From Aliibacillus thermotolerans (GTDB lineage: Bacteria > Bacillota > Bacilli > Bacillales > Marinococcaceae): DNA of 64,000 nt. The position numbers were made by a program, and so were the translations under genes. Within the stretch, counting starts at the first letter, position 1; every line of letters begins with the position of its first letter. Below the pieces are notes generated by a model, which was given only the letters and a program-made list of their open reading frames with translations, ran no database searches and was not told where the DNA came from. The stretch spans positions 89,206 through 153,205 of the forward strand of contig NZ_WKJG01000072.1 of assembly GCF_027853235.1 (NCBI RefSeq). The letters are read 5' to 3'. Shown piece after piece: positions 18,483 to 27,133 of this stretch.

Positions 18483-19394
18483 TTATTCTGGTTGATGGGT
18501 CAAGCATTTTTCATAAAGACCTTTTTCTTTCAATACGGAAATTAATGTATCACCCATATCAGATGGGGTTGGTGCTACTTTTACACCACAACGCTCGAGG
18601 GTCTTAATTTTTTCATCCGCGGTTCCTTTTCCACCGGAAATGATGGCACCTGCGTGACCCATCCGTTTTCCCGGAGGAGCGGTACGTCCACCAATGAATC
18701 CAACCACTGGTTTTTTCATATTTTCTTTGATCCATTCGGCAGCTTCTTCTTCTGCTGTTCCACCGATTTCACCGATCATAATGACTGCTTCCGTATCATC
18801 GTCTTCATTGAATGCTTTTAGTACGTCAATGAAGTTCGTTCCATTCACTGGGTCTCCACCAATACCGACTGCCGTGGATTGTCCGATACCTTGAGTGGAG
18901 AGCTGATGAACCGCTTCATATGTTAACGTACCGGAACGAGAAACGACACCGACGTGGCCTTTTTTATGAATGTAGCCAGGCATAATGCCAATTTTACAAG
19001 CTTCCGGCGTAATCACACCTGGACAGTTTGGTCCAATCAAACGTGTCTTTTTCCCTTCCATGTAACGTTTTACTTTGACCATATCTAATACCGGAATACC
19101 TTCCGTAATACAAATTGCAATATCTAGTTCTGCATCTACCGCTTCCATAATTGCATCGGCTGCAAATGCAGGAGGCACGTAAATCACTGTGGCATTGGCT
19201 CCTGTTTCATCCACTGCTTCTTTCACTGTATTAAAAACAGGTACACCTTCTACTTCTGTTCCACCTTTACCAGGAGTAACACCGCCTACTATTTTTGTTC
19301 CGTATTCGATCGCTTGTTGTGTATGAAACAGACCAGTAGAACCTGTAATTCCTTGTACAATCACCTTCGTATTTTCATCAATGAAGATGCTCAT
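18483..19394 (-). CDS. sucD: Succinyl-CoA synthetase (ADP-forming) alpha subunit
   Basis: SucD binds CoA and carries the phosphohistidine in the TCA-cycle conversion of succinyl-CoA to succinate. The 303-residue product shows the CoA-binding Rossmann start [11 protein letters not shown], the segment [19 protein letters not shown] around 121-130 and the active-site loop [20 protein letters not shown] with His247. It is 19 nt downstream of sucC and complete. Confidence 0.98.
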   Translation of the reverse strand: MSIFIDENTKVIVQGITGSTGLFHTQQAIEYGTKIVGGVTPGKGGTEVEGVPVFNTVKEAVDETGANATVIYVPPAFAADAIMEAVDAELDIAICITEGIPVLDMVKVKRYMEGKKTRLIGPNCPGVITPEACKIGIMPGYIHKKGHVGVVSRSGTLTYEAVHQLSTQGIGQSTAVGIGGDPVNGTNFIDVLKAFNEDDDTEAVIMIGEIGGTAEEEAAEWIKENMKKPVVGFIGGRTAPPGKRMGHAGAIISGGKGTADEKIKTLERCGVKVAPTPSDMGDTLISVLKEKGLYEKCLTHQPE

Positions 19395-19413
19395 TTGAGT
19401 ATGTCCCGCCTTT

Positions 19414-20574
19414 CTATTTCACTAAAGATACAATTTTTTGTGCACCATCTGCCATGGAATCTGCTGCTGTGATATTGAGTCCTGATTTTTCAAGGATTTC
19501 TTTTCCGCGATCCACGTTCGTTCCTTCGAGACGTACTACGAGCGGAATTTCAAGACCTACTTGTTTCGTCGCTTCTACGACACCTTCAGCAATCACGTCA
19601 CATTTCATAATTCCACCGAAAATATTCACAAAAATTCCTTTCACTTTGTCATCGGATAAAATAATTTTAAATGCTTCCGTTACTTTTTCAGTCGTCGCGC
19701 CGCCTCCCACATCAAGGAAGTTCGCAGGATCTCCATTGTAATGTTTAATGATGTCCATCGTTGCCATCGCAAGACCGGCACCGTTTACCATACATCCGAT
19801 GTTTCCATCAAGAGCAATGTAGCTTAAGTCGTACTTGGATGCTTCGATTTCTTTCGGATCTTCTTCATCAAGGTCACGATATTCTAATACATCTTTTTGA
19901 CGATAAAGGGCGTTATCATCAAAGTTTAATTTCGCATCCAGCGCCATTACTTTTCCGTCACCTGTTGTGACAAGCGGGTTAATTTCAGCAATGGAACAAT
20001 CTTTTTCCACGAACACGTTATAAAGTCCCATCATAAACTTCGCCGCTTGTCCTACTAACTCAGGTGGAATGTTAATGTTGAATGCAAGTCTCCGAGCTTG
20101 AAACCCTTGCAGACCAACAGCTGGATCAATATATTCACGGAAGATTTTTTCCGGTGTTTTTTCCGCTACTTCTTCAATTTCCGTTCCACCTTCTTCCGAC
20201 CCCATCATCACAACACGGGAAGTGGCACGGTCTAACACAAGACCAATATAATATTCTTTTTGAATGTCACAGCCTTCTTCAATGAGTAGGCGTTTCACTT
20301 CTTTTCCTGCTGGACCTGTTTGGTGAGTGACGAGTGTTTTGCCAAGAATCTCATCAGCGTATGTACGAACTTCATCTAGATTTTTGGCCACTTTTACTCC
20401 GCCAGCTTTTCCGCGACCTCCTGCGTGGATTTGTGCTTTCACTACAGTAACATCTGAACCAAGTTCTTTTGCTGCTTCCACAGCTTCATCGACAGAAAAA
20501 GCTACCTTCCCATTTGGTACGGAAACTCCGTATTTTCTGAGAAGTTCTTTTCCTTGATACTCATGAATATTCAT
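19414..20574 (-). CDS. sucC: Succinyl-CoA synthetase (ADP-forming) beta subunit
   Basis: SucC is the nucleotide- and succinate-binding partner of SucD. The 386-residue product begins [17 protein letters not shown] and has the ATP-grasp domain with [26 protein letters not shown] and the CoA-ligase end [15 protein letters not shown] follow. The frame is open four codons upstream (MEKR), but family length and a GGAG six bases before the ATG at 20574 favour MNIHEYQG. A candidate promoter lies at 20692-20720. Confidence 0.97.
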   Translation of the reverse strand: MNIHEYQGKELLRKYGVSVPNGKVAFSVDEAVEAAKELGSDVTVVKAQIHAGGRGKAGGVKVAKNLDEVRTYADEILGKTLVTHQTGPAGKEVKRLLIEEGCDIQKEYYIGLVLDRATSRVVMMGSEEGGTEIEEVAEKTPEKIFREYIDPAVGLQGFQARRLAFNINIPPELVGQAAKFMMGLYNVFVEKDCSIAEINPLVTTGDGKVMALDAKLNFDDNALYRQKDVLEYRDLDEEDPKEIEASKYDLSYIALDGNIGCMVNGAGLAMATMDIIKHYNGDPANFLDVGGGATTEKVTEAFKIILSDDKVKGIFVNIFGGIMKCDVIAEGVVEATKQVGLEIPLVVRLEGTNVDRGKEILEKSGLNITAADSMADGAQKIVSLVK

Positions 20575-20691
20575 TCTCTTCTCCATCCTCCTAACGATTC
20601 GATACGAATACCCATTCTACAAGTTTCACTTGCGGGCAAGGACTACGTGTTATTATTGGCTAATGTTACGGCCACTCTTCACACACTCTCT

Positions 20692-20720
20692 ATCGTATAT
20701 AAAATAAATAAAAAGTTCAA
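20692..20720 (-). promoter_or_regulatory. Candidate promoter of sucCD
   Basis: TTGAAC (20715-20720) and TACGAT (20692-20697) are 17 bp apart on the minus strand. The 5' leader to sucC would be about 110 nt. I see no obvious catabolite-responsive element beside it. Confidence 0.45.
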
Positions 20721-20750
20721 CGATTTGACACGATATTTCTACAAATTCAT

Positions 20751-20909
20751 TTATTTTTTTTCCTCTTTTTTGTTGCTTTTCTCTTTTTTATTTTTCTTTT
20801 TTCCAATGGCACCGAGTTGTTTTAGCTCTTCTATACTGCGAAAAAAGCCAAGTTCATTTCCTGCTTCCATCGAGGCAAACAATTTATTTTTCCGCTTTTT
20901 TCTCTCCAT
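20751..20909 (-). CDS. Unrecognised 52-aa lysine-rich protein coupled to ylqH
   Basis: A short frame starts at the ATG at 20907-20909 inside the last codons of ylqH, in another frame, and ends with TAA at 20751-20753. AAAGGAGAG lies seven bases before the ATG, an excellent ribosome site that otherwise has no purpose inside ylqH. The product is basic at both ends, starting MERKKRKNKLFASMEAG. A more ordinary middle reads NELGFFRSIEELKQLGAIG, and the tail is almost only Lys, Glu and Asn. No signal peptide or membrane segment is seen, and I do not recognise a family. It could be a conserved small partner of YlqH, a degraded gene end or a fortuitous ORF; the ribosome site makes translation likely. 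Confidence 0.5.
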   Translation of the reverse strand: MERKKRKNKLFASMEAGNELGFFRSIEELKQLGAIGKKKNKKEKSNKKEEKK

Positions 20910-21231
20910 CACGTCGCTCTCCTTTTTTCAACTTAGCATGTCCTTGTGGAGTTTTTTCATGCATTTGTTGATCCACGCGGTATAAAAAAGCAAACAATTC
21001 AGCTACCACTTCGTATAAATCGGGCGGAATGGCTTCATGAATCTCTAACTGCGATAACAATTCTACAAGAGATGGATCTTCTTGAATGGGGATGTCATGT
21101 TCTTTCGCTTGTTCTATGATTTGTTCTGCGATATACCCTCTCCCTTTTGCCTTCACATAGGGAGCAAGGTCATTTTCCGGTTCATAACCTAAAGCGACCG
21201 CACTTTTTCGTTTTTTTCCTTTTTTGTTCAT
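20884..21231 (-). CDS. ylqH: YlqH, FlhB C-terminal-domain-like protein
   Basis: The 115-residue product resembles the cytoplasmic C-terminal half of the export-gate protein FlhB just after its autocleavage site. It shows KSAVALGYEPENDLAPYV, the GYIAEQIIEQAKEHDIPI helix-strand and PPDLYEVVAELFAFLYRV. The membrane part and the NPTH cleavage motif are absent, so it looks like a free-standing, pre-cut FlhB-C fragment. Orthologues next to ylqG and sucC are widespread in Bacillus. The function is not established; competition with or modulation of FlhB substrate switching is an inference. The start is ATG 21231, four bases inside ylqG's end. Confidence 0.88.
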   Translation of the reverse strand: MNKKGKKRKSAVALGYEPENDLAPYVKAKGRGYIAEQIIEQAKEHDIPIQEDPSLVELLSQLEIHEAIPPDLYEVVAELFAFLYRVDQQMHEKTPQGHAKLKKGERRDGEKKAEK

Positions 21232-22937
21232 ATTCGAATGTCCACCCCTTCATATCCAACGTGAGCTGCGTCACGTTGATCCGCTCGTTTCATTGTTGTT
21301 GGATTTTTCCAATAGAGAGCGTTGAATTGATAATGAAGCTTTTCCAATTGTTTTTGTAAATACGGTTGCCACATCGCTATGATTGCTTTTGGTTCTTCTT
21401 TTTCATTAAAAATGGTAACTGTCACCACTCGTTGTTGAATGTGAACGTCTGTCACCATTTCACCGAAATGTGCCATCTCTAGATAAAACAATATTCGACA
21501 ATGGGCAGGATCAATGTGGTTTGTTTTCGTTTTTCTTCCTTCCCACTGAATCGTCACATCTGTTTGATGCCCTCCCAAAAAAAGAGGTACTTGAATCGTC
21601 GTTTGGTGCAGCCATCCATGTTGTTCCTCGGCCAGTAGTTGGGCGCCCGTTACACGATGAAGGACAGTTTCCGCTTGTTCTCTCACTTTTGACGGCAAGT
21701 ATGGCAGCTTCTCTAAAAGAGACATTTTCAGCGTTCTTTGTTGCATGTGATGCTCAAATATATTTTTTTCATGAAAAAATCCGGACAGTTGGGGGAAATT
21801 TTTTAAAAGACGTAGAAAAGCGTTGGCATTCTCGTCCGAAGATAATCCTTCTACATGTGTTGGTAGGGTAGCGATCCACTGTTGCAGAGAAGACGCACTT
21901 TGAGAAGTCCATATTCCCCTAGCACTTCCTAGCCAAGCGAACAGGCGTTGAAACGACTCCAGTCCTTTTCTCCCTTCCATTGTTGATAAGCTTGTGAAAA
22001 GCGTGCGAAAGAACGTTTCGGGTTGTTGTTCATGCAAAAGCCGAACATTTCCTTCTTTGATGGAAAAGAGATCCATAATGGTAGTGTGCTCTTGGGATAG
22101 CACGGTTTGTTGCAATGTAGTTAAAAATCCCGACAGGTGGATGTCCCCTTTTACAATATTCGCTTGTTGCAACGTACGTAACAAATAGAGAGGGTTTTCG
22201 AGACTTCTTTGGATAAGTCGATGAAAAGCTTCCAGTTGTGGCGAAGAAGGTTGTCCATTTTCCTTTGGGATCGTACTAGATTGAATGATCGTCGTAAGCA
22301 TATGTTGGACAGACTTTAATGCCTCAGACTGCTTCATTGGTAACGCTTTCGCACTTTCGTTCATTAGTTGTTGCTCGAATTGTTTCAGTTGCTCCACAAG
22401 CGGTGGACCGGTAAGTGCGGCTCGTACCGCTTGAAAAGTCCTTTCTGTAAAGGGGATATTCCGGTGGTACATATGAGTGAACACACGTACCCCTTCCTCA
22501 TTCATCAATTGGAACCGTTTTAACAACGCGCCACCTTGTTGAATCATTTCTTTGGAAAATGGTATTTGTTCTTTTTGAAACAATTGTAACATCATTTCAT
22601 TTGCTTTATTGAAAGGAAGATCCATCGCTTTCAACACGTCATTTGTCGTTTGGGCAGGAATAGGAACCGTATTTCGAGGGGTTTCTAACACTTTTAAATG
22701 AGGGACTCCTTCATTTTTTGTCACTTGAAAAAAATACTTCTCACCGACACTAATAGCCGCCTGTAAACGTGCTATCACATGCATGGTACCTAATCGTAGC
22801 GAAGCAGTTTGATTCGGGTACAGCTTCAATACTTTTCCTTCAAATATTTGTCCTGGTTTTAATTGTAAAAGTTTCGCTTGTGCTGCCGAACGATGGACGG
22901 ATGTTGCATTTATCGTTTGAAAACTCGTCCGTTCCAT
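21228..22937 (-). CDS. ylqG: YlqG, FliK-like protein of unknown function
   Basis: This 569-residue protein begins with a small beta-rich segment (GQIFEGKVLKLYPNQTASLR, like an OB or DUF-type N-terminal domain). A long helix-rich, Gln-rich middle follows. The last 150 residues resemble the hook-length-control (Flg_hook) domain, with TTIQVPLFLGGHQTDVTIQW and RILFYLEMAHFGEMVTDVHI. The terminus is YEGVDIRI, also seen in Bacillus YlqG proteins. It overlaps ylqH by four bases. The order FliK-like then FlhB-C-like mirrors the interacting FliK-FlhB pair, but the locus lies outside the flagellar operon. No signal peptide or membrane helix is evident. Confidence 0.85.
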   Translation of the reverse strand: MERTSFQTINATSVHRSAAQAKLLQLKPGQIFEGKVLKLYPNQTASLRLGTMHVIARLQAAISVGEKYFFQVTKNEGVPHLKVLETPRNTVPIPAQTTNDVLKAMDLPFNKANEMMLQLFQKEQIPFSKEMIQQGGALLKRFQLMNEEGVRVFTHMYHRNIPFTERTFQAVRAALTGPPLVEQLKQFEQQLMNESAKALPMKQSEALKSVQHMLTTIIQSSTIPKENGQPSSPQLEAFHRLIQRSLENPLYLLRTLQQANIVKGDIHLSGFLTTLQQTVLSQEHTTIMDLFSIKEGNVRLLHEQQPETFFRTLFTSLSTMEGRKGLESFQRLFAWLGSARGIWTSQSASSLQQWIATLPTHVEGLSSDENANAFLRLLKNFPQLSGFFHEKNIFEHHMQQRTLKMSLLEKLPYLPSKVREQAETVLHRVTGAQLLAEEQHGWLHQTTIQVPLFLGGHQTDVTIQWEGRKTKTNHIDPAHCRILFYLEMAHFGEMVTDVHIQQRVVTVTIFNEKEEPKAIIAMWQPYLQKQLEKLHYQFNALYWKNPTTMKRADQRDAAHVGYEGVDIRI

Positions 22938-22949
22938 AAAATCCTCCCC

Positions 22950-23729
22950 TTAGAGCGATTGGACCGGCGCAAAACTAGTACGATGTTCTTCTGTCGGTCC
23001 ATATGTACGTAGTGCTTCCAAATGTTCTTTCGTGCCGTAACCTTTATGTTTTTCAAACCCATAGTGTGGATAGCGAAGAGCTAACGTTTCCATATAACGA
23101 TCCCGCTCTACTTTTGCCAGAATAGAAGCAGCTGCAATAGAAGCACTGACACAATCCCCTTTTGTCAAAGACAACTGCTTAATCGGTACATCGAGCGTTA
23201 ACGCATCGATAAAAAGAAGATCCGGCGCGACATGTAAACCTGCCACTGCTTTTCTCATGGCAACTTTGGTCGCTTCATAAATATTCATGTCATCGATGTC
23301 TTGCGCAGAAACGTGAGTGACGTGATAGGCAATAGCATGCTTTTTAATTTCCTTTTCATATGTATGACGAGCAGCTTTTGATAATTGTTTCGAATCCGTT
23401 AAACCAGGAAAACGGATATTTTCCGGAAGAATCACTGCCGCAGCAGTAACCGGACCGGCTAACGGACCACGTCCGGCTTCATCCAGGCCGGCAATCCATT
23501 CATAGCCTTTTCTTTTCCATTCCTTTTCATAAATGAATAGTTGATCATACGCCTCAATTTGTGCTTTCAGCCGAGCTTTTTTTCTTTCATATTGTTCAAG
23601 AAGACGAATCACTCCTTTGCGCTTGTCTTTCCGAAGCATTTGCAAAAAAGTGTCGTCTACTTCGTCATGTTGCAAATATCTTTTAATATCGGAAATGGTG
23701 TAAGTGGAGCTTTTTTTCACATGTATCAT
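22950..23729 (-). CDS. rnhB: Ribonuclease HII
   Basis: RNase HII removes ribonucleotides from DNA and RNA primers. The 259-residue protein has an N-terminal extension (about 70 residues) typical of Bacillus RnhB. The catalytic core is WIAGLDEAGRGPLAGPV (Asp83, Glu84), LTDSKQLS, LFIDALTLD and KGDCVSASIAAASILAKVERD. All four acidic catalytic residues appear present. It overlaps the end of rbgA by four bases and precedes ylqG, as in B. subtilis. Confidence 0.97.
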   Translation of the reverse strand: MIHVKKSSTYTISDIKRYLQHDEVDDTFLQMLRKDKRKGVIRLLEQYERKKARLKAQIEAYDQLFIYEKEWKRKGYEWIAGLDEAGRGPLAGPVTAAAVILPENIRFPGLTDSKQLSKAARHTYEKEIKKHAIAYHVTHVSAQDIDDMNIYEATKVAMRKAVAGLHVAPDLLFIDALTLDVPIKQLSLTKGDCVSASIAAASILAKVERDRYMETLALRYPHYGFEKHKGYGTKEHLEALRTYGPTEEHRTSFAPVQSL

Positions 23730-24592
23730 GCGTCCTTTTTTTCTTCTTTGTAGGATTCAAATGTCAATCGTCCTAATTTTTGTTTTCTTATTTCTTGTAA
23801 CAGTAATTCGGCCGCTTTTTCGCAATCAACCACCCCGCCGGCACGGAGACAACCTCTTTTTTTCCCGATTTCTTCTAATATCGTTTCTTCCTTCATCTCT
23901 TTTACATTGGAAAGGGAAAAACGTTCTGTGAGCGCTTGAGGATATTTTTCTTTCAATAAACGAAGGCCAAATTGTGCTATTTCTTCCAAGTCTAACAATT
24001 CATCTTTCACTGCCCCTGTTAAAGCAAGGAAATACCCTACTTTTGGATCTTCAAATTTTGGCCAAAGAATTCCCGGGGTATCCAACAATTCTAAAGTGCG
24101 GTCTACTTTTAACCATTGCTGAGCCTTCGTTATTCCTGGCCGGTCCCCTGTTTTGGTCAGTTTTTTTCCAATAAGATAATTAATGACCGTTGATTTTCCA
24201 ACGTTAGGAATCCCAACGACCATCGCGCGTATCGCTCGCGGCTTCATTCCTTTTCTTTTCCATTTATCATATAATGGTGCAGCTGCTTTTTTTACTTTGG
24301 CTAAGACATCTTTTTTCCCCGTTTGCGCCAATGCATTGATCGCTACGGCTTCTATTCCTTCCTCGTTAAAGTGAGCGACCCATTTCTTCGTCTCCACCGG
24401 GTCTGCCATATCGCTTTTCGTTAAAAGAATGACGCGCGGTTTTCCTTCTAATAATTGCCGTAAAAGTGGATTTTGCGATGCTTTAGGAATGCGTGCATCT
24501 ACTAATTCTAAGACGAGATCTACTTTTTTTAATTGTTCTGATACTTCTCTTTTTGCTTTAGCCATATGGCCAGGAAACCATTGTATGCTCAT
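23726..24592 (-). CDS. rbgA: Ribosome biogenesis GTPase RbgA (YlqF)
   Basis: RbgA is an essential late-stage 50S assembly GTPase. The 288 residues show the circularly permuted GTPase order: G4 (LLTKSD, 57-61) comes before G1 (GIPNVGKS, 127-134), and G3 (DTPG, 171-174) follows. The N-terminal IQWFPGHMAKAKRE and the ANTAR-like C-terminal half are intact. It is followed at a 4-nt overlap by rnhB, a conserved neighbour. The circular permutation and the FPGHM start distinguish it from Era- and EngA-type GTPases. Confidence 0.98.
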   Translation of the reverse strand: MSIQWFPGHMAKAKREVSEQLKKVDLVLELVDARIPKASQNPLLRQLLEGKPRVILLTKSDMADPVETKKWVAHFNEEGIEAVAINALAQTGKKDVLAKVKKAAAPLYDKWKRKGMKPRAIRAMVVGIPNVGKSTVINYLIGKKLTKTGDRPGITKAQQWLKVDRTLELLDTPGILWPKFEDPKVGYFLALTGAVKDELLDLEEIAQFGLRLLKEKYPQALTERFSLSNVKEMKEETILEEIGKKRGCLRAGGVVDCEKAAELLLQEIRKQKLGRLTFESYKEEKKDA

Positions 24593-24607
24593 GACTGTCT
24601 CCTTTCG

Positions 24608-25159
24608 TTACGGTAACCAATTCAGATGGGAAACTGGCCAAAACGTCAGTGTCGCTTGACCGACAATGTCTTCCATCTTCACAAGTCCAAACATGCGAGA
24701 ATCCAAACTATGGCGCCGATTGTCTCCAAGGACGAACACATAACCTTCAGGAATGACGTCATAACCGGAAGATTGTTTTAACGTAAAATCCGGCGTAATC
24801 GTCGTCCCATTCATTTCTTCCCGAAGCGGTTCTAGAAAAGGTTCGTTTACTTTCACACCGTTAATGTAGAGTTGATCATCATAATAATATAAACGATCTC
24901 CTGGTAAACCAATCACTCGTTTAATGTAATCTTTCTCTTCTGTCGCATGAAAAACGATAATATCAAACCGGTCTGGTTCTGAAAACCAATAACTAGATTT
25001 GTTCACTATCATCCGGTCTTGGTCTTCTAACGTTGGTGACATGGACTCTCCATCCACAATAATCGGCGCAATGAAATATGTTCGTGTGAACACGGCAATG
25101 GTGACAGCAAATAGCAATAAAAGCATCCATTCTCGCCAAGGATCAGATCTTTTCAACAT
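24608..25159 (-). CDS. lepB: Type I signal peptidase (SipS/LepB)
   Basis: This membrane-bound serine protease removes Sec and Tat signal peptides on the outer face of the membrane. The 183-residue protein has one N-terminal transmembrane segment (about 11-30). Box B carries the nucleophile Ser39 in VDGESMSPTL, box D carries Lys80 in KDYIKRVIGLPGD, and the C-terminal box is VFVLGDNRRHSLDSR. This is the single-span, short Gram-positive type. Its own promoter lies at 25200-25208 after the rplS terminator. SipS-like genes between rplS and rbgA are common in related genera but not in B. subtilis. Confidence 0.96.
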   Translation of the reverse strand: MLKRSDPWREWMLLLLFAVTIAVFTRTYFIAPIIVDGESMSPTLEDQDRMIVNKSSYWFSEPDRFDIIVFHATEEKDYIKRVIGLPGDRLYYYDDQLYINGVKVNEPFLEPLREEMNGTTITPDFTLKQSSGYDVIPEGYVFVLGDNRRHSLDSRMFGLVKMEDIVGQATLTFWPVSHLNWLP

Positions 25160-25199
25160 CCTCTATTCCTCTTTTCACATACTACATCCCTTTCATTAT

Positions 25200-25208
25200 A
25201 TTATAGCA
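25200..25208 (-). promoter_or_regulatory. Extended -10 promoter of lepB
   Basis: The minus strand reads TGCTATAAT, an extended -10 with consensus hexamer, about 40 nt upstream of lepB. The -35 region is poor, as is usual with extended -10 promoters. Confidence 0.6.
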
Positions 25209-25268
25209 TGAACTTTTTGTTTCATAAGATGGCGGAGAAGAAACATTTCCAGTCTATAAAAATAAAAG

Positions 25269-25300
25269 AAAAGACTGCAATCTATGTGAGGCAGTCTTTT
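25269..25300 (-). terminator. Terminator after rplS
   Basis: A perfect 10-bp stem AAAAGACTGC / GCAGTCTTTT with a 12-nt loop is followed on the minus strand by CTTTTATTTTT. It lies just after the rplS stop. Confidence 0.9.
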
Positions 25301-25310
25301 CCATCCATTT

Positions 25311-25655
25311 TTAGCGAATTTCTTTAATACGTGCTGCTTTACCACGCAAGTTTCGAAGGTAGTAAAGTTTAGCGCGGCGGACTTTTCCACGACGTTTCAC
25401 TTCAATTTTATCAATCCGCGGAGAATGTACTGGGAAAGTACGCTCTACCCCAATGCCATAGGATATTTTACGGACCGTAAAAGTTTCACTAATGCCGCCA
25501 CCGCGACGCTTAATCACAACACCTTCAAATACCTGAATCCGTTCCCGAGAACCTTCCACTACTTTTACGTGGACACGGACAGTATCTCCTGCCCGAAAAT
25601 CAGGTATGTCTGTTTTCAGTTGTTCTTTCGTCACTTCGCGAATAATATCTTGCAT
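25311..25655 (-). CDS. rplS: 50S ribosomal protein L19
   Basis: L19 lies at the 30S-50S interface. The 114-residue product has the family segments [37 protein letters not shown] and [17 protein letters not shown], and a basic C-terminal tail. In B. subtilis rplS is the last gene of rpsP-rimM-trmD-rplS. Here it is separated from trmD by an opposing chemoreceptor gene and has its own strong promoter, leader and terminator, so it is probably monocistronic. Confidence 0.99.
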   Translation of the reverse strand: MQDIIREVTKEQLKTDIPDFRAGDTVRVHVKVVEGSRERIQVFEGVVIKRRGGGISETFTVRKISYGIGVERTFPVHSPRIDKIEVKRRGKVRRAKLYYLRNLRGKAARIKEIR

Positions 25656-25676
25656 GCTATTCGCCTCCCTTTCTCC

Positions 25677-25710
25677 AAATGCTCTTGTTTGATCAACAGC
25701 GGAGCATTGT
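25677..25710 (-). promoter_or_regulatory. Candidate L19 autoregulatory leader
   Basis: Between the rplS promoter and start codon, AATGCTC at 25702-25708 (minus reading) pairs with GAGCATT at 25678-25684. The reading around it, ACTACAATGCTCCGCT, resembles the conserved L19 leader motif of Firmicutes as I remember it (Rfam L19_leader). This is a recollection-based match, not a covariance search. Confidence 0.55.
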
Positions 25711-25735
25711 AGTCAGTGGCTTTACCACATCGATA

Positions 25736-25764
25736 ATCATAGCACATGCCCCTTTGTGCTTCAA
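25736..25764 (-). promoter_or_regulatory. Sigma-A promoter of rplS
   Basis: TTGAAG (25759-25764) and TATGAT (25736-25741) are 17 bp apart on the minus strand, with TG one base before the -10 (extended -10). It lies about 80 nt upstream of the rplS start. Confidence 0.75.
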
Positions 25765-25854
25765 CCGTTTTTTGTCATTTCATAAAAGATGTGCAGGAAA
25801 TTTGACCTATGACGAAGAATATATTGAAACAGGAACAAAGCGGAGGTGACATCA

Positions 25855-27114
25855 GTGAAAAAAATAGCTTTTCTTTTTTTTACGACGACATTTATTTATA
25901 CCATAATAATTAGTTTCTCGATTTTTTTCTTATTTCATTTAAATGTTCCTAACACTCTGTTATGGACGATGATCCTTATGTTTATCATTATTTTTCCCCT
26001 TCTTTTTAGCTGGCTGTTACATCGTCTCATTGTCAAGCCAATGTACGAGATGTTAACGGTGATTCAATCATTGACGGAACAAGTGGATTTATCTCATCGA
26101 GTGCAATATCGGGCACAGCATGAATTAGGCTTATTATCACATGGGATCAATCGATTTATTAAAGGTTTTTGGAGAATATTGTTACAAGTCCGTAGTCACG
26201 CGCGCTCTTTAACGAAAGAATCAGAAGATATGGCTGCACGCAGTCAACAGTTAGCGAATACAAATGAGCACCTTTCGGAAACGATTGAATCGTTATCCCA
26301 AGGTGTGATTTCGCAAGCAGAGCATGCCAAATGGACAGAGAATACGATGATAGAGATGCAAGAAGATACGGAACGAGTCGATCAAGTCACCCATCGTCTT
26401 GGCAAGGTTATGAAAACGGCACAACAAAACATTGACCACGGGGAAGAGACAGTCGCTCTTGTCAGCAAAACGATCGTTGAAAATGCCAACAGAGCAACAA
26501 ATTTAAAAAAGACGACAAACACGCTGACCCAAGTATCGAACCAAGCGAATGAAATTGTCCAACTCATTGGAAATATTGCCAATCAAACAAACTTGCTTGC
26601 ATTAAATGCCGCCATTGAAGCTGCGAGAAGCGGGGAGTATGGAAAAGGCTTTTCTGTTGTTGCGTCCGAAATTCGCTCTCTTTCCGAAGAAACGGCAAAA
26701 GCAGTGGAACAAGTGCAACAAATGCTAGAAGATGTCCAACTTTATGTCATTCAGTCTGAAAAAGAATCCAATGATGTCCATCAATTAACGAAGGAACAGG
26801 AAGTGCTCGCAACCAAACTGAAAGAAGCATTTGATGCTTTAAAGAATACCATTTCATCGGTTTATCAAGAAGTCGATGCCATTGCGTCTGCAAATAAACA
26901 ATTAAAAAAAGGAAGCGACGGAGTGTTAAAACAGATGAAAGAAGTAAGTGAAATGGCTGAGCAATTAGCGTCTCATTCGGAAGAAGCGAGCGCTGCCATC
27001 GAGGAACAAACGAGTTCATCACAAGAGGTAGCGAGCGGAAACGAACTCGTAGCGGATGCTGCTCGTGAGTTAATGCACATTGCGGAAAGATGGAAAGGGT
27101 TAGATGCCCGCTGA
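25855..27114 (+). CDS. Methyl-accepting chemotaxis protein without extracellular sensor domain
   Basis: This 419-residue chemoreceptor is the only signalling gene here on the plus strand between rplS and trmD. Two hydrophobic helices occupy about residues 4-27 and 34-58, separated by only about seven residues. There is therefore no room for a ligand-binding extracellular domain. A HAMP-like region ([20 protein letters not shown]) follows. The methyl-accepting coiled coil has the conserved tip [20 protein letters not shown] and [25 protein letters not shown] 25855 is chosen because GGAGG lies eight bases before it; the GTG at 25846 is part of that ribosome site. It probably couples to CheA/CheW, sensing either through partners or membrane or cytoplasmic state. 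The stimulus is unknown. Confidence 0.92.
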   Translation: MKKIAFLFFTTTFIYTIIISFSIFFLFHLNVPNTLLWTMILMFIIIFPLLFSWLLHRLIVKPMYEMLTVIQSLTEQVDLSHRVQYRAQHELGLLSHGINRFIKGFWRILLQVRSHARSLTKESEDMAARSQQLANTNEHLSETIESLSQGVISQAEHAKWTENTMIEMQEDTERVDQVTHRLGKVMKTAQQNIDHGEETVALVSKTIVENANRATNLKKTTNTLTQVSNQANEIVQLIGNIANQTNLLALNAAIEAARSGEYGKGFSVVASEIRSLSEETAKAVEQVQQMLEDVQLYVIQSEKESNDVHQLTKEQEVLATKLKEAFDALKNTISSVYQEVDAIASANKQLKKGSDGVLKQMKEVSEMAEQLASHSEEASAAIEEQTSSSQEVASGNELVADAARELMHIAERWKGLDAR

Positions 27115-27133
27115 CAATTTGTCAATCGGGCAT
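27104..27133. terminator. Shared bidirectional terminator between MCP gene and trmD
   Basis: ATGCCCG (27104-27110) pairs with CGGGCAT (27127-27133), and an inner TGACA-ATT-TGTCA repeat extends the stem. The chemoreceptor stop codon lies in the stem, and the trmD stop begins at the next base. T-rich sequence follows on the plus strand. Confidence 0.8.

Noticed and set aside
25810..25850. A sigma-D promoter for the chemoreceptor gene
   Set aside because: TAAA at about 25783 has no GCCGATAT-like -10 at the right distance. A sigma-A candidate with TTGACC at 25802 has a poor -10 too, so I list no promoter.
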